A stretch of 64,000 nt of DNA from assembly GCF_028747805.1 (NCBI RefSeq), contig NZ_CP114887.1, positions 3,328,001 through 3,392,000 of the forward strand, read 5' to 3'. Positions 29,754 through 38,037 of the stretch are shown here, in pieces. The DNA comes from Solibacillus daqui. Its GTDB lineage: Bacteria; Bacillota; Bacilli; Bacillales_A; Planococcaceae. Each line of letters begins with the position of its first letter. Positions within the stretch are counted from its first letter, which is position 1. The notes under the pieces are model-generated. The model did no database searches. It was not told the DNA's origin and worked only from the letters and a program-made list of their open reading frames with translations. Position numbers and translations under genes: made by a program.

Positions 29754-30498
29754 CAACATGTCCCCCTAGTAGGCTTAATACATTTAAAATGCGTTGGAAA
29801 AACGTTTGCCGACGGTCATCCTTATAGATTTCATTGAAAAATTCACCATCTTTTATAAAAATGACACGGTCACAATAACTAGCAGCGATCGGATCATGCG
29901 TCACCATTAATATGGTCGTCTTGTTTTCTTTATTCATTTTTACAAGTAGCTCTAACACTTCACGAGATGCATTGGAATCTAAATTCCCTGTAGGCTCATC
30001 TGCTAAAACGAGCATGGGATCATGGATAAGTGCACGTGCAATTGCTGTACGCTGCGCCTGCCCACCTGATATTTCATTTGGACGCTTATGCAAAATTTGC
30101 GTTAAATCTAGCTTATCACTTAAAAATGCAAGACGTTCTTCCATCACTTTAATTGGCTGTTCATCAAGCGTTAATGGCAAAATAATATTTTCCTCCACCG
30201 TTAACGTTGGCAATAAATTGAATTCTTGAAACACAAAACCTAACTGCCTACGGCGAAAATAAGCCAGTTCCTCACTAGAAAATTTTTGTGGTTTCATGCC
30301 ATCAAAAACGACTTCACCCGAAGTTGGTACATCAATCATCGACACAACATTCATAAGCGTTGTTTTCCCACTACCAGATGGTCCCATAATGGCAATAAAC
30401 TCACCCTTTTCAACCTCAAAACTTAACTGATTAAGTGCACGGTTTGTTACTTTACCCTCATAAACTTTCGTCACTTCATGTATTTGTAAGATTGACAT
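29725..30498 (-). CDS. BceA-type ABC transporter ATP-binding protein
   Basis: Protein of 257 residues. Walker A is GPSGSGKTT, the Q-loop is FVFQEFNLLPTLTVEENI, the signature is ISGGQAQRTAIARAL, Walker B is MLVLADEPTGNLD and the switch is VTHD. It belongs to the MacB/BceA branch. The C-terminus is longer than usual, ending RQTFFQRILNVLSLLG. AAGGAG precedes the ATG at 30498. It partners the overlapping permease. Confidence 0.92.
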   Translation of the reverse strand: MSILQIHEVTKVYEGKVTNRALNQLSFEVEKGEFIAIMGPSGSGKTTLMNVVSMIDVPTSGEVVFDGMKPQKFSSEELAYFRRRQLGFVFQEFNLLPTLTVEENIILPLTLDEQPIKVMEERLAFLSDKLDLTQILHKRPNEISGGQAQRTAIARALIHDPMLVLADEPTGNLDSNASREVLELLVKMNKENKTTILMVTHDPIAASYCDRVIFIKDGEFFNEIYKDDRRQTFFQRILNVLSLLGGHVGDFSSIRLP

Positions 30499-30514
30499 AA
30501 TTACTCCTTCATAC

Positions 30515-30937
30515 TTAAACTTCCATTTTCACTTCTAGTACCCAAGGCAGCACTACTTCAAAGCTAATTTCAATGATTGAACCTATCATTACGATAGGTA
30601 CCATATCAAATTCAGATGTTAACGAAAAACAATGTGTATCCAATACGATATCCCACGCATCTAGTTCCCCTTCAATCACTTCACCGATAATATGATATTT
30701 ACCTGAATACATTACCGCTGTATTGTTATTAACTTGAAGGCTCTCTAACTGACTTGGCTTAGCTAGGTCAATTCCTAGTTTATTTGCAAACTCAAGTACA
30801 ACTGGACCCATATGATTTTCACATGCTTCAACAAAATTACGACACTCTTCACTCATACAAAGGTAGCTATTGAATTCAACCGCCATTTTCGTATTTTCTA
30901 TATCTATCGCTAATAGCCAATCTTCTATTTGTACCAT
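30515..30937 (-). CDS. Unknown protein within the Bce-type operon
   Basis: Protein of 140 residues with a strong AGGAGG site before its ATG. I do not recognise the family. It has no signal peptide or clear membrane segment, is acidic, and carries four cysteines (CMSEEC at about 27-32, EACENH, and THCFSL). It sits 10 bases after the sensor kinase and 16 bases before the ABC ATPase, so it must be co-transcribed with them. Bce modules do not normally carry a gene at this place. Confidence 0.72.
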   Translation of the reverse strand: MVQIEDWLLAIDIENTKMAVEFNSYLCMSEECRNFVEACENHMGPVVLEFANKLGIDLAKPSQLESLQVNNNTAVMYSGKYHIIGEVIEGELDAWDIVLDTHCFSLTSEFDMVPIVMIGSIIEISFEVVLPWVLEVKMEV

Positions 30938-30947
30938 CGCGCTCCTC

Positions 30948-31931
30948 CTAGGATTGAAAAATCACTTCGATTTGAGTTCCTATTCCTACCTCTGATGTAA
31001 TTACAAGTTGATGTCCGAGTCTATCACAAATTTCCTTTGCAATATAGAGCCCCATACCAGTAGACTCTCCTGTTTTGCGCCCATTTTCGCCTGTATAAAA
31101 AGCCTTTGTCACACGCGAAAGGTCAGCCATTGGAATGCCGATACCTTCATCACGAATAATTAGATGAATATGATGCTCTATTTTTTTAGCTGAAATAAAA
31201 ATTTTTTTATTTGGCTCAAATGTATATTTCACGGCATTTGTGATGAACTGCTCTAAAAGAAAGCGCAACCACTTCAAATCACTCATGACGACAATCGCCT
31301 CATCTACATCCACTTCAGGAAACACACGATTCGCGATAAATAAACGCTTATTGTCATTTACTGCTGTCATTACTGCTGATTTTAATGGAATTTGCACGAT
31401 TTGCATATCGTCGGAAAAGTTTTCTAGCCTTGCATGCATAAGTACCATCTCTAACCCACGTTTTAATCGTTCGACTTCTTCTTGTACACTTTTTTTATCT
31501 AGTTCTTCTTCCTGCTGTAAAAGTAGCTCTAAAATGGATACAGGGGTTTTCATTTGATGTACCCACTGATTCATAAATTTATATTGCCTTGATTGTGTCG
31601 CATATAACGTTTGTACTTCATGCTGATAAATTTTATAGAGCTCTGATAAATACTGTTCTGTAATGGCGTACTCAGATGTTTTTGAATCTTTTTGCAGCGC
31701 ATCCTCCATCCTTACCGGTAACTCTACAATTTTTGCTAAATATCTGCGACGTAGCATATAGCGCACCACTAAAAACGATGTAATTAATAACATACTAATC
31801 GCAATAACATAAATGGCCGTACTTACATTTCTTAAGCCATCCAACCAAAAAAGCACAAGTAAAAATGCTATTAATACCATTTGAAATAAAATATAGGAAA
31901 TATGCTCTCTTATAAATAACTTTATAGCCAC
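30948..31931 (-). CDS. BceS-type intramembrane-sensing histidine kinase
   Basis: Protein of 327 residues with two N-terminal membrane segments (about 15-55) joined by a very short outside loop, so it lacks a sensor domain and depends on the transporter for sensing, as in Bce systems. The phospho-acceptor is in WVHQMKTPVSILELLL; ATP-binding boxes include NAVKYT, DEGIGIPMADL and GMGLYIAKEI. The start is GTG overlapping the regulator's TAG by one base, with GGAGG upstream. Confidence 0.9.
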   Translation of the reverse strand: MAIKLFIREHISYILFQMVLIAFLLVLFWLDGLRNVSTAIYVIAISMLLITSFLVVRYMLRRRYLAKIVELPVRMEDALQKDSKTSEYAITEQYLSELYKIYQHEVQTLYATQSRQYKFMNQWVHQMKTPVSILELLLQQEEELDKKSVQEEVERLKRGLEMVLMHARLENFSDDMQIVQIPLKSAVMTAVNDNKRLFIANRVFPEVDVDEAIVVMSDLKWLRFLLEQFITNAVKYTFEPNKKIFISAKKIEHHIHLIIRDEGIGIPMADLSRVTKAFYTGENGRKTGESTGMGLYIAKEICDRLGHQLVITSEVGIGTQIEVIFQS

Positions 31932-32635
31932 TACATTTCCTCCGCGCTTAAAAGAAAGCGATATCCAGCCCCACGCACAGTTTCAATGCTTGATATTATT
32001 CCGTAATCTGCTAGCTTTTTGCGCACACGCGTCATATTAACATTCAGCGTATTTTCATCAACAAACGCTTGATCATCCCACAGCTCTTCCAATAACTGAT
32101 CTCGCGACACGACTTTTGGAGCCTGTCCCATTAACAACCCAAGAATAATACACTCCTTTTTTTGTAGCGGTACTATTAATTCTTTCAATTGTAAATCCAT
32201 GCGCTCCAAATAAAGTGTGAGCTGTCCTTGAACAACGGTGCGCTCTTCTTGACGTGCCGAATATTCACCGTAAGTACGGCGTAGATGACTGCGAATTTTT
32301 GCAAGTACAATTTCATAGTTAAATGGCTTTGTAATAAAATCATCGCCTCCATTTTCTAGCGCAAAGATTTGGTCCATTTCTCCTGAACGTGCCGAAATAA
32401 AAATAATTGGGCACTTTGTATATGAACGTAATTTCCGGCACCAATAATAGCCGTCGTATAAAGGTAAATTAATATCTAATAAAATCATATGAGGTGCAAA
32501 CGCTACGCATTGTTCGCTTATTGTTTCAAAGTCTTGAACTGTCTCCACATCATACTGATACTTCCTCAATGTATCTGCTAGTAATGAGGCGATTTTCGGA
32601 TCATCCTCTACGATAAAAATCCGATGCTTTTCCAT
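31931..32635 (-). CDS. BceR-type OmpR-family response regulator
   Basis: Protein of 234 residues. The receiver domain has the acidic pocket EDD, the phospho-acceptor aspartate in LLDINLP and lysine in TKPF. The C-terminal winged helix ends VRGAGYRFLL. It would activate the transporter genes of this operon and perhaps others. ATG 32635 is eight bases after AAGGAGG; a longer in-frame start overlaps that site. It is the first gene of the operon. Confidence 0.92.
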   Translation of the reverse strand: MEKHRIFIVEDDPKIASLLADTLRKYQYDVETVQDFETISEQCVAFAPHMILLDINLPLYDGYYWCRKLRSYTKCPIIFISARSGEMDQIFALENGGDDFITKPFNYEIVLAKIRSHLRRTYGEYSARQEERTVVQGQLTLYLERMDLQLKELIVPLQKKECIILGLLMGQAPKVVSRDQLLEELWDDQAFVDENTLNVNMTRVRKKLADYGIISSIETVRGAGYRFLLSAEEM

Positions 32636-32698
32636 CACCAATGCCTCCTTCATATTTCTAAAATCTGTCTATACAGTTGGTTCTATTGTAACAAAAAA

Positions 32699-32728
32699 AC
32701 AGAGCACTCGAAAATACCAGTGCTCTGT
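32699..32728 (-). terminator. Terminator between lplJ and the Bce-type operon
   Basis: ACAGAGCACT (32699-32708) pairs perfectly with AGTGCTCTGT (32719-32728); TTTTTTTGTT follows on the minus strand and TTTAT on the plus. It isolates the response regulator from transcripts coming from lplJ through the intergenic repeat. Confidence 0.87.
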
Positions 32729-32910
32729 TTTATAAATTCAACTTTTATTTTAATAATTAACATTTAGCAAATGTACTAACAGAAAATGGATTAAGTAAAG
32801 TGTTACTTATTTTTGCTTTAAGACGAAATTAGCTTTTTTTCAATTACAAAGTTCAATTCATCACACTTCATTCAAACACTTTGTAAAAAAAAACGATTAT
32901 AGTTTATTGT

Positions 32911-33115
32911 AGAGTGCCGCGAAGTGAAGGGGCGGACTCCTTGGGGATTAAGCGTGCGCGGAAAATCCACTCTATGGTTGCCGCCGTAGTGGCATGCATA
33001 GAGTTAGTTGTAGCCACGCCCCCAGGAACAGTGGAACAAATGCTAAATGCACCACATCGTGTGGCGACGCATTCGTGACCAACATCGTGTTGGCCTCCCG
33101 TAGCGTAGCAGAACG
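32911..33115. repeat. GC-rich intergenic hairpin element A
   Basis: The 540-base gap between lplJ and the Bce regulator holds no gene but a GC-rich block unlike its AT-rich flanks. Hairpins: ACTCTATG (32969) with CATAGAGT (32997-33004) enclosing TTGCC/GGCA; CCAC and GTGG around ATCGT (33052-33064), itself enclosed by AATGC/GCATT; and CCAAC with GTTGG around ATCGT (33079-33093). The ATCGT-capped hairpins recur in other gaps of this window. The left part (GGCGGACTCCTTGGGGATTA) resembles widespread Bacillaceae intergenic repeats as I remember them. Confidence 0.7.
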
Positions 33116-33175
33116 GATTTTATTAGATAAACGCTCTTGATTCCAAACTTTGTATTGAAAATTGCTCGTTGAAAG

Positions 33176-34168
33176 TTAATAAATCAGCTGTAAGAAATCC
33201 TCTTCTGTAATCCCACCAAAGTATGTTGGAATATCGAGATCTTTTAGCACTTCCCCGATTGCTGTACGGTCGTACTTTGTACCGATTAAGTGCTGTGCTA
33301 CTTCTTCTACATCACCAACCCCAAAGAAATCACCGAAAATGGTTACATCTTCAATAATCCCTTTGTTCACTTCTAGTCGAATATCGATGCTACCAGATGG
33401 GAAGCGTTTTGTTTTTTGGATATTAAATCGTGGTGATTTACCGTAATTCCACTCCCATAATTGATAGCGATTTTTTGAAATTTCGTGGATATTTTCCCAA
33501 TCTTCCTCTGTTAGCTCATAGTATTGAATGTTTTCTTCGCCACCGAAAATAGATTTTAAAATTTCGCTGCGGAACTGTTCTACAGTAATTTTTTCAGGTA
33601 AAAAATCAATAATGTTCGCTACACGAGATCGAACCGATTTAATGCCTTTTGATTCGATTTTGTCTTGTTTTACTTTTAATGAATTCACAACAGCGTCAAT
33701 GTCTAAATCAAACATTAATGTGCCGTGACTAAACATACGACCACGCGTTGAGTATTGCGCATTACCAGACACTTTTTTACCTTCAGCTAAAATATCGTTA
33801 CGACCGGATAATTCAGAGTTTACCCCTAATTTTGCAAGCGCATCTACTACAGGCTGTGTGAATTTTTTGTAGTTGCTGAAGCTGTTTCCATCGTCTTTTG
33901 TAAGGAAGCTGAAATTTAAGTTGTTTAAATCATGGTATACTGCGCCACCACCAGAAAGACGGCGAACAACTAAAATATCATTTGCTTCTACGTAGTCTGT
34001 GTTAATTTCCTCAATGGTATTTTGATTTTTGCCAATGATAATCGAAGGCTGATTGATATAGAACAGTAAAAAATCATCCTTTTCAATATCCATGTTTTTT
34101 AATACGTACTCTTCAATTGCTAAATTAATTCGTGGATCTGTAATTCCTTTATTGTCGATAAAATACAA
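33176..34168 (-). CDS. lplJ: Lipoate-protein ligase
   Basis: Protein of 330 residues, LplA/LplJ type. It activates lipoate with ATP and attaches it to E2 subunits and GcvH. Family motifs: RRLSGGGAVYHD (residues 69-80), the catalytic lysine region GKKVSGNAQ (about 131) and FSHGTLMFD; the C-terminal accessory domain is present. I choose TTG 34168, eight bases after AAGGAG and giving MYFIDNKGITDPR, like B. subtilis LplJ; a GTG three codons upstream overlaps the ribosome-binding site. Confidence 0.94.
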   Translation of the reverse strand: MYFIDNKGITDPRINLAIEEYVLKNMDIEKDDFLLFYINQPSIIIGKNQNTIEEINTDYVEANDILVVRRLSGGGAVYHDLNNLNFSFLTKDDGNSFSNYKKFTQPVVDALAKLGVNSELSGRNDILAEGKKVSGNAQYSTRGRMFSHGTLMFDLDIDAVVNSLKVKQDKIESKGIKSVRSRVANIIDFLPEKITVEQFRSEILKSIFGGEENIQYYELTEEDWENIHEISKNRYQLWEWNYGKSPRFNIQKTKRFPSGSIDIRLEVNKGIIEDVTIFGDFFGVGDVEEVAQHLIGTKYDRTAIGEVLKDLDIPTYFGGITEEDFLQLIY

Positions 34169-34227
34169 GATGGTCACTCCTTCACAAATTGTCCATAATT
34201 ATTTTAACCTAAATTTCCTGTTTTGTG

Positions 34228-34256
34228 TTGACGAATCTCAACTGTTATAATACAAT
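34228..34256 (+). promoter_or_regulatory. Sigma-A-like promoter of yhfH
   Basis: TTGACG (34228-34233) and TACAAT (34251-34256) are 17 bases apart, 51 bases upstream of the yhfH ATG. Confidence 0.55.
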
Positions 34257-34307
34257 ATAAAATATAAACAGAAGTAATATAACAGACATTTAAAGGAGGC
34301 ACACACA

Positions 34308-34433
34308 ATGTTAGAAAACGTAGTGGAATTTTTCAAAAACTTACCAGATAAAATTTGCGTATCATGCGGTGATAAAATTGAAGAACAAAGCGAGTGCTAC
34401 AGCAACAATTGTGAAAAATGCAACTCTCTTTAA
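34308..34433 (+). CDS. yhfH: YhfH-family small zinc-ribbon protein
   Basis: Protein of 41 residues starting MLENVVEFFKNLP, with AAAGGAGG ten bases before the ATG. Four cysteines in two pairs (CVSC and, later, CYSNNCEKC) suggest one small zinc-binding site. It matches the short YhfH family, which in B. subtilis lies close to lplJ (yhfJ). Its function is unknown. Confidence 0.85.
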   Translation: MLENVVEFFKNLPDKICVSCGDKIEEQSECYSNNCEKCNSL

Positions 34434-34508
34434 TTCTTACTCACTGTTTAACTAATCTTTAAATACCTTCATCTTAGACTAAGATGAACCTAAAACGCTT
34501 ACTTCAAA

Positions 34509-34540
34509 CCATAAGCTCGCTCAAAGCTTATGGTTTTTTT
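34509..34540 (+). terminator. Terminator of yhfH
   Basis: CCATAAGC (34509-34516) pairs with GCTTATGG (34526-34533), followed by seven T. Confidence 0.85.
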
Positions 34541-34548
34541 CTGCATAA

Positions 34549-34584
34549 AACAAGCGCATGGAACAAAAATTCCATGCGCTTGTT
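34549..34584. terminator. Bidirectional terminator, mainly for yhgE
   Basis: AACAAGCGCATGGA (34549-34562) pairs perfectly with TCCATGCGCTTGTT (34571-34584). T runs follow on the plus strand and, more weakly, on the minus strand just past the yhgE stop. Confidence 0.82.
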
Positions 34585-34587
34585 TTT

Positions 34588-36774
34588 TTATGCTTCTGTA
34601 TGATGTTTTGAATAACGTTTTTTGTGTACTAATGCGAAGTAACCAAATGTAATCACTAAGCATGACAGCATTACGGCTGCTAATAATGACCAATTGAACA
34701 TTAAGAATGTTGTATCACCTGTTGAAATAGCTGCTTTGAAGCCTTGAACAGAGAACGTCATCGGTAAAATTTTATTAAAGATTTGTAATTGCTCTGGTAC
34801 TAATTCGATTGGGAATGTACCTGCACTTGTTGTTAATTGTAGAATTAACACAATGATCGCTATAAAGCGGCCAGGGTCACCGAATATTGACACAAGCATT
34901 TGAACAATTGCTAGGAAAGTAAAGCTTGTTAAAATTGTTGTCAAAATAAACTGTGGCATGCTATGAACTTCTAGTCCTAATCCCCAAACAACAATAGCTA
35001 CCGATAATAGTGATTGAATAATACCGACACCCATTAATACAGTCACTTTACTTACAAACCAACTTGCGCCTGTTTTTGGGATAATTGCTGGTTCCACAAG
35101 TGGGAAAACAATTGAAATTAATAATGCCCCTACAAATAACCCTAATGAAATAAAGTATGGTGCAAATCCTGTACCATAGTTTGGTACATGGTTTACTGCT
35201 TCTTTTTCAACTTCAACTGGAGAACTTACCATATCATACGTATCTTCTGTTGGATTAACATCTGCTTTTTCACCAGCTTCTGATAATTTATCAGTTAATG
35301 TAGTAGTTCCATCTTTTAAATCTTTTGTACCATCTACTAATGTAGTAGAACCTTGTGCTAATTCATCTGATTTTTCGGCAAGTAAGCTTGTGCCATCATT
35401 TAATTTGTTTGAGCCATCTGCTAAAGTATTTAACCCTTGTGCTAATTCATTTGCTCCTGTTGAAGCACTTGTTGCACCTGCGCTTAATTCATTTAACTTA
35501 TTAGCGATTGTTGTAGTGCCTTCTGCAAGAGAAGTTGCACCATCTGAAAGTTGAGCAGAATTTTGTTGTAACTGTCCAACACCTGCACTCACTTGTTGTT
35601 GACCCGCATATAATTTATCCGCACCCGCGCTAATGGCCGCGATTTTATCGTCTAAACCGTTCGTACCATCATTTAATTGGTTTAAACCACCACTTACTTG
35701 TTTACTACCTGCTTGTAATTGTGACAATGCTGTTTTTAATGCGGCTTGATTTTCTTCTGGTAGCGTTGGAATAATTGCTTCTAGCTGAGTAGCTAATTGA
35801 TCAATGCCTCCTGCTACATTGGTAGATCCATCAGCTAATGCTTTAATTTTGTCATCAATATTGGCTGTGCCCTGTGTTAGTAATGATAAATTTTCTGCTA
35901 AATTAGCCTGGCCAGTTGTTAACTCTTTTTGGCCGCCTGCTATTTGAGCAACCCCATTCGTATAGCTCATAATGCCTTGTTGTAAAGCATTAGCACCATC
36001 TGCGGCTGTTTGTGCTCCGGCTGCTAATTGTTTACCGCCATCTGCAATTTTTGCTACTCCGGTTGCTAATTCATTAGCACCATCTGCGGCTGTTTGTGCA
36101 CCCGCTGTTAATGTATTTGTACCTTCTGATAATTCAACTGAACTTGAAGCCAATTGCTCTAAATAACCTTTGAATTCATCTGCACCATCTGCTAATTTTT
36201 TTGCACCTTCATCTAATTTTCCAGCGCCATCAGCTGCTTCAACGAAACCGTCACCAAGTTGGGTAATTGAATCGAATAAACTTTCAGCATAGATTGTGGA
36301 AACTTGCTTATTTACTTCCGCCTTAATAAGCTCCATTGCAGATTCACCAATTTGAGCACTTAAAAAGTTAAAACCTTCATTTGGAATGTAATCAATCACT
36401 AATTTTTGTGGTTGTTCATCTAATAAAGTTGTGGCATGCTCAGAAAAGTTTTCTGGAATTTTAATTAAGATATAATATTTTTGATCTAATAATTGTTGAT
36501 TGGCATCTTTTGCATCAATTTCTTCAAATTGAAATTGCTTACTATCTACGAGCGTGTCAACTAATATTTGACCCATTTCCATTGTTTCACCGTTCATCGA
36601 AGTACCTTTGTCTTCATTGACAATTGCTACGGGCATGCTATCTAAATTTGAGTACGGATCCCAAAACGCCCATAAGAACATGCCACTATACATGACTGGC
36701 ACGAAAAGTACAGCAATTACAGATATCAGCATTTTTTTTGTTTTAAAAATTTTAAGCCATTCTGCTTTTATCAC
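34588..36774 (-). CDS. yhgE: YhgE/Pip-family membrane protein
   Basis: Protein of 728 residues. One membrane segment near the N-terminus (about 15-35) and five or six at the C-terminus (about 535-725) flank a long extracytoplasmic helical region. That region (about 180-520) is built of repeats of the type ADGANELATG and LSDGATSLAEG, characteristic of YhgE/Pip proteins, which are related to ABC-2 type exporters and to phage-infection proteins. The start is GTG, seven bases after AAGGAGG. A TetR gene lies upstream, with matching operator-like sites. Confidence 0.92.
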   Translation of the reverse strand: MIKAEWLKIFKTKKMLISVIAVLFVPVMYSGMFLWAFWDPYSNLDSMPVAIVNEDKGTSMNGETMEMGQILVDTLVDSKQFQFEEIDAKDANQQLLDQKYYILIKIPENFSEHATTLLDEQPQKLVIDYIPNEGFNFLSAQIGESAMELIKAEVNKQVSTIYAESLFDSITQLGDGFVEAADGAGKLDEGAKKLADGADEFKGYLEQLASSSVELSEGTNTLTAGAQTAADGANELATGVAKIADGGKQLAAGAQTAADGANALQQGIMSYTNGVAQIAGGQKELTTGQANLAENLSLLTQGTANIDDKIKALADGSTNVAGGIDQLATQLEAIIPTLPEENQAALKTALSQLQAGSKQVSGGLNQLNDGTNGLDDKIAAISAGADKLYAGQQQVSAGVGQLQQNSAQLSDGATSLAEGTTTIANKLNELSAGATSASTGANELAQGLNTLADGSNKLNDGTSLLAEKSDELAQGSTTLVDGTKDLKDGTTTLTDKLSEAGEKADVNPTEDTYDMVSSPVEVEKEAVNHVPNYGTGFAPYFISLGLFVGALLISIVFPLVEPAIIPKTGASWFVSKVTVLMGVGIIQSLLSVAIVVWGLGLEVHSMPQFILTTILTSFTFLAIVQMLVSIFGDPGRFIAIIVLILQLTTSAGTFPIELVPEQLQIFNKILPMTFSVQGFKAAISTGDTTFLMFNWSLLAAVMLSCLVITFGYFALVHKKRYSKHHTEA

Positions 36775-36799
36775 ACTATTTCCTCCTTATAATACCCAA

Positions 36800-36822
36800 T
36801 GACCAAAAACGTCACTTGGTCA
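36800..36822 (-). promoter_or_regulatory. Operator-like site upstream of yhgE
   Basis: A 23-base site of the form TGACC-N13-GGTCA with seven-base arms (TGACCAA/TTGGTCA). It lies 25 bases upstream of the yhgE start codon. The same pattern occurs upstream of the neighbouring TetR gene. Confidence 0.65.
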
Positions 36823-36840
36823 TTTTACTGCAAAAAGAAA

Positions 36841-36861
36841 CTCACTTCAAATGGAAGTGAA
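36841..36861 (-). terminator. Terminator between the TetR gene and yhgE
   Basis: CTCACTTC (36841-36848) pairs with GAAGTGAA (36854-36861), and TTTCTTTTT follows on the minus strand. yhgE is therefore likely to have its own promoter. Confidence 0.6.
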
Positions 36862-36863
36862 CG

Positions 36864-37439
36864 TTACTTTTTCTTTGCTAAACCACGGAAAATTGTTTTA
36901 CTGAATAAGGTCAAAATCTCTTGTTCTTTAAGTGGCTCATGATGTGTCAACTGCCAATCTACAATAAAGGCTAAATATGATTTGAACAATAAATAAGCTA
37001 CATGCTCAGGGTTACAATCAATTATTTCATCTTTAGTAATCCCATTACGAATACGCATTGATACATACGAAATAATTTCTGCTTCAATTTTTAAAAGCAT
37101 TTGCTGTACTTCTGGTGTACGTAGCGCTTTTTCTTCTTCAATCAATTTTGCAAATAGCATATGTCGCTCTCGGAAGTGGAGCATTTTTATTAAGGCGGTA
37201 TGCGCATTTTGCATAAAACTTGCGTTTGTATCAATAAGTTGATCTGTTTCATGCTTCATCTCGTTAATCAAATGAAATACTACCTCTTGAAATAGCTCTT
37301 CTTTATTTGAAAAAAACGTATAAATCGTCCCTTTACCGACATTTGCGATTTTCGCTACCTGTTCAATAGTCGTCGCTTTGTAACCAAATAATGAGAACGA
37401 TTTTGTAGCTGCTTGTAAAATTTCATATCGACGATCCAT
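36864..37439 (-). CDS. yhgD: TetR-family regulator (YhgD-like)
   Basis: Protein of 191 residues. The N-terminal helix-turn-helix (about residues 10-50) reads KSFSLFGYKATTIEQVAKI and GKGTIYTFFSNKEELF, typical of TetR. The C-terminal part would bind a ligand. B. subtilis has yhgD beside yhgE. Operator-like palindromes upstream of this gene and of yhgE suggest it represses both. AAGGAGG precedes the ATG. Confidence 0.9.
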   Translation of the reverse strand: MDRRYEILQAATKSFSLFGYKATTIEQVAKIANVGKGTIYTFFSNKEELFQEVVFHLINEMKHETDQLIDTNASFMQNAHTALIKMLHFRERHMLFAKLIEEEKALRTPEVQQMLLKIEAEIISYVSMRIRNGITKDEIIDCNPEHVAYLLFKSYLAFIVDWQLTHHEPLKEQEILTLFSKTIFRGLAKKK

Positions 37440-37463
37440 AAATCCACCTCCTTAAAACAAAAG

Positions 37464-37494
37464 TGACCAGAAAACCTTTTCGGTCATCTGGTCA
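37464..37494 (-). promoter_or_regulatory. Operator-like site upstream of the TetR gene
   Basis: TGACC-N13-GGTCA at 37464-37486, the same pattern and length as the site before yhgE; a third half-site TGGTCA ends at 37494 and pairs with TGACCA at 37464. It begins just downstream of the -10 box, over the expected transcription start. Confidence 0.68.
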
Positions 37495-37496
37495 TT

Positions 37497-37524
37497 ATTA
37501 TACACCGTTCATTTTATTTTGCAA
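37497..37524 (-). promoter_or_regulatory. Promoter of the TetR gene
   Basis: On the minus strand TTGCAA (37519-37524) and TATAAT (37497-37502) are 16 bases apart, just upstream of the operator-like palindrome and 58 bases from the start codon. Confidence 0.65.
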
Positions 37525-37527
37525 CAA

Positions 37528-38037
37528 TTAATGATTGTGATCTTCTTCTTTTTCTTTTTCTTTGTCTTTATCCTCGTTTTTATGTTCTGAATGCCCCATA
37601 GTGTTTGAGCTTGTGTCTTCTAACACCTTGCTCATATCTGGATTACCTACAACAAGCTCGTGCTTTGGCATGACATGCATACCACGCGCTGTTGTATGAG
37701 CGAACATATAGTAAACCCCGTCATGATCGAATGTATAATCCACTGCGTATACACCATCTGACGTTAATTCTCCAATTAGCATTTCTCCTTGTTCACGCAT
37801 GCCTGATTCCCATACTTCGAATTTCACTTCATCGGCATCATCTACCGCTTCTTCATTTTGCGTAATACGTGCTGCTAATTGAACCGTTTCATTGCTATTT
37901 AACTGCGTTGCTGTTTGAATTTCAACTTCAACAATTGCCGGTGCTTCAGTATTGGCATCCGTTTGAAGTTCTTCTTCACCACAGCCAAATAATAAAAACG
38001 GTACTGCTACAACACTATAAATCCATTTTTTCATCAT
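37528..38037 (-). CDS. YtkA/FixH-like lipoprotein with His-rich tail
   Basis: Protein of 169 residues with a lipoprotein signal (PFLLFGCGEEE). The middle (about 40-130) is an immunoglobulin-like YtkA/FixH domain (VKFEVWESG, VYAVDYTFDHDGVYYMFAHT, KHELVV). The last ~25 residues are charged and rich in histidine and glutamate (GHSEHKNEDK, EEDHNH), suggesting metal binding. The start could be ATG 38037 or the next ATG; both overlap the kinase stop. It is the last gene of a two-component operon. Confidence 0.78.
   Translation of the reverse strand: MMKKWIYSVVAVPFLLFGCGEEELQTDANTEAPAIVEVEIQTATQLNSNETVQLAARITQNEEAVDDADEVKFEVWESGMREQGEMLIGELTSDGVYAVDYTFDHDGVYYMFAHTTARGMHVMPKHELVVGNPDMSKVLEDTSSNTMGHSEHKNEDKDKEKEKEEDHNH

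Noticed and set aside
35150..36230. Repetitive DNA in yhgE as a tandem repeat or CRISPR-like array
   Set aside because: The repetition comes from degenerate amino-acid repeats in an intact reading frame; repeats differ in sequence and have no spacers.
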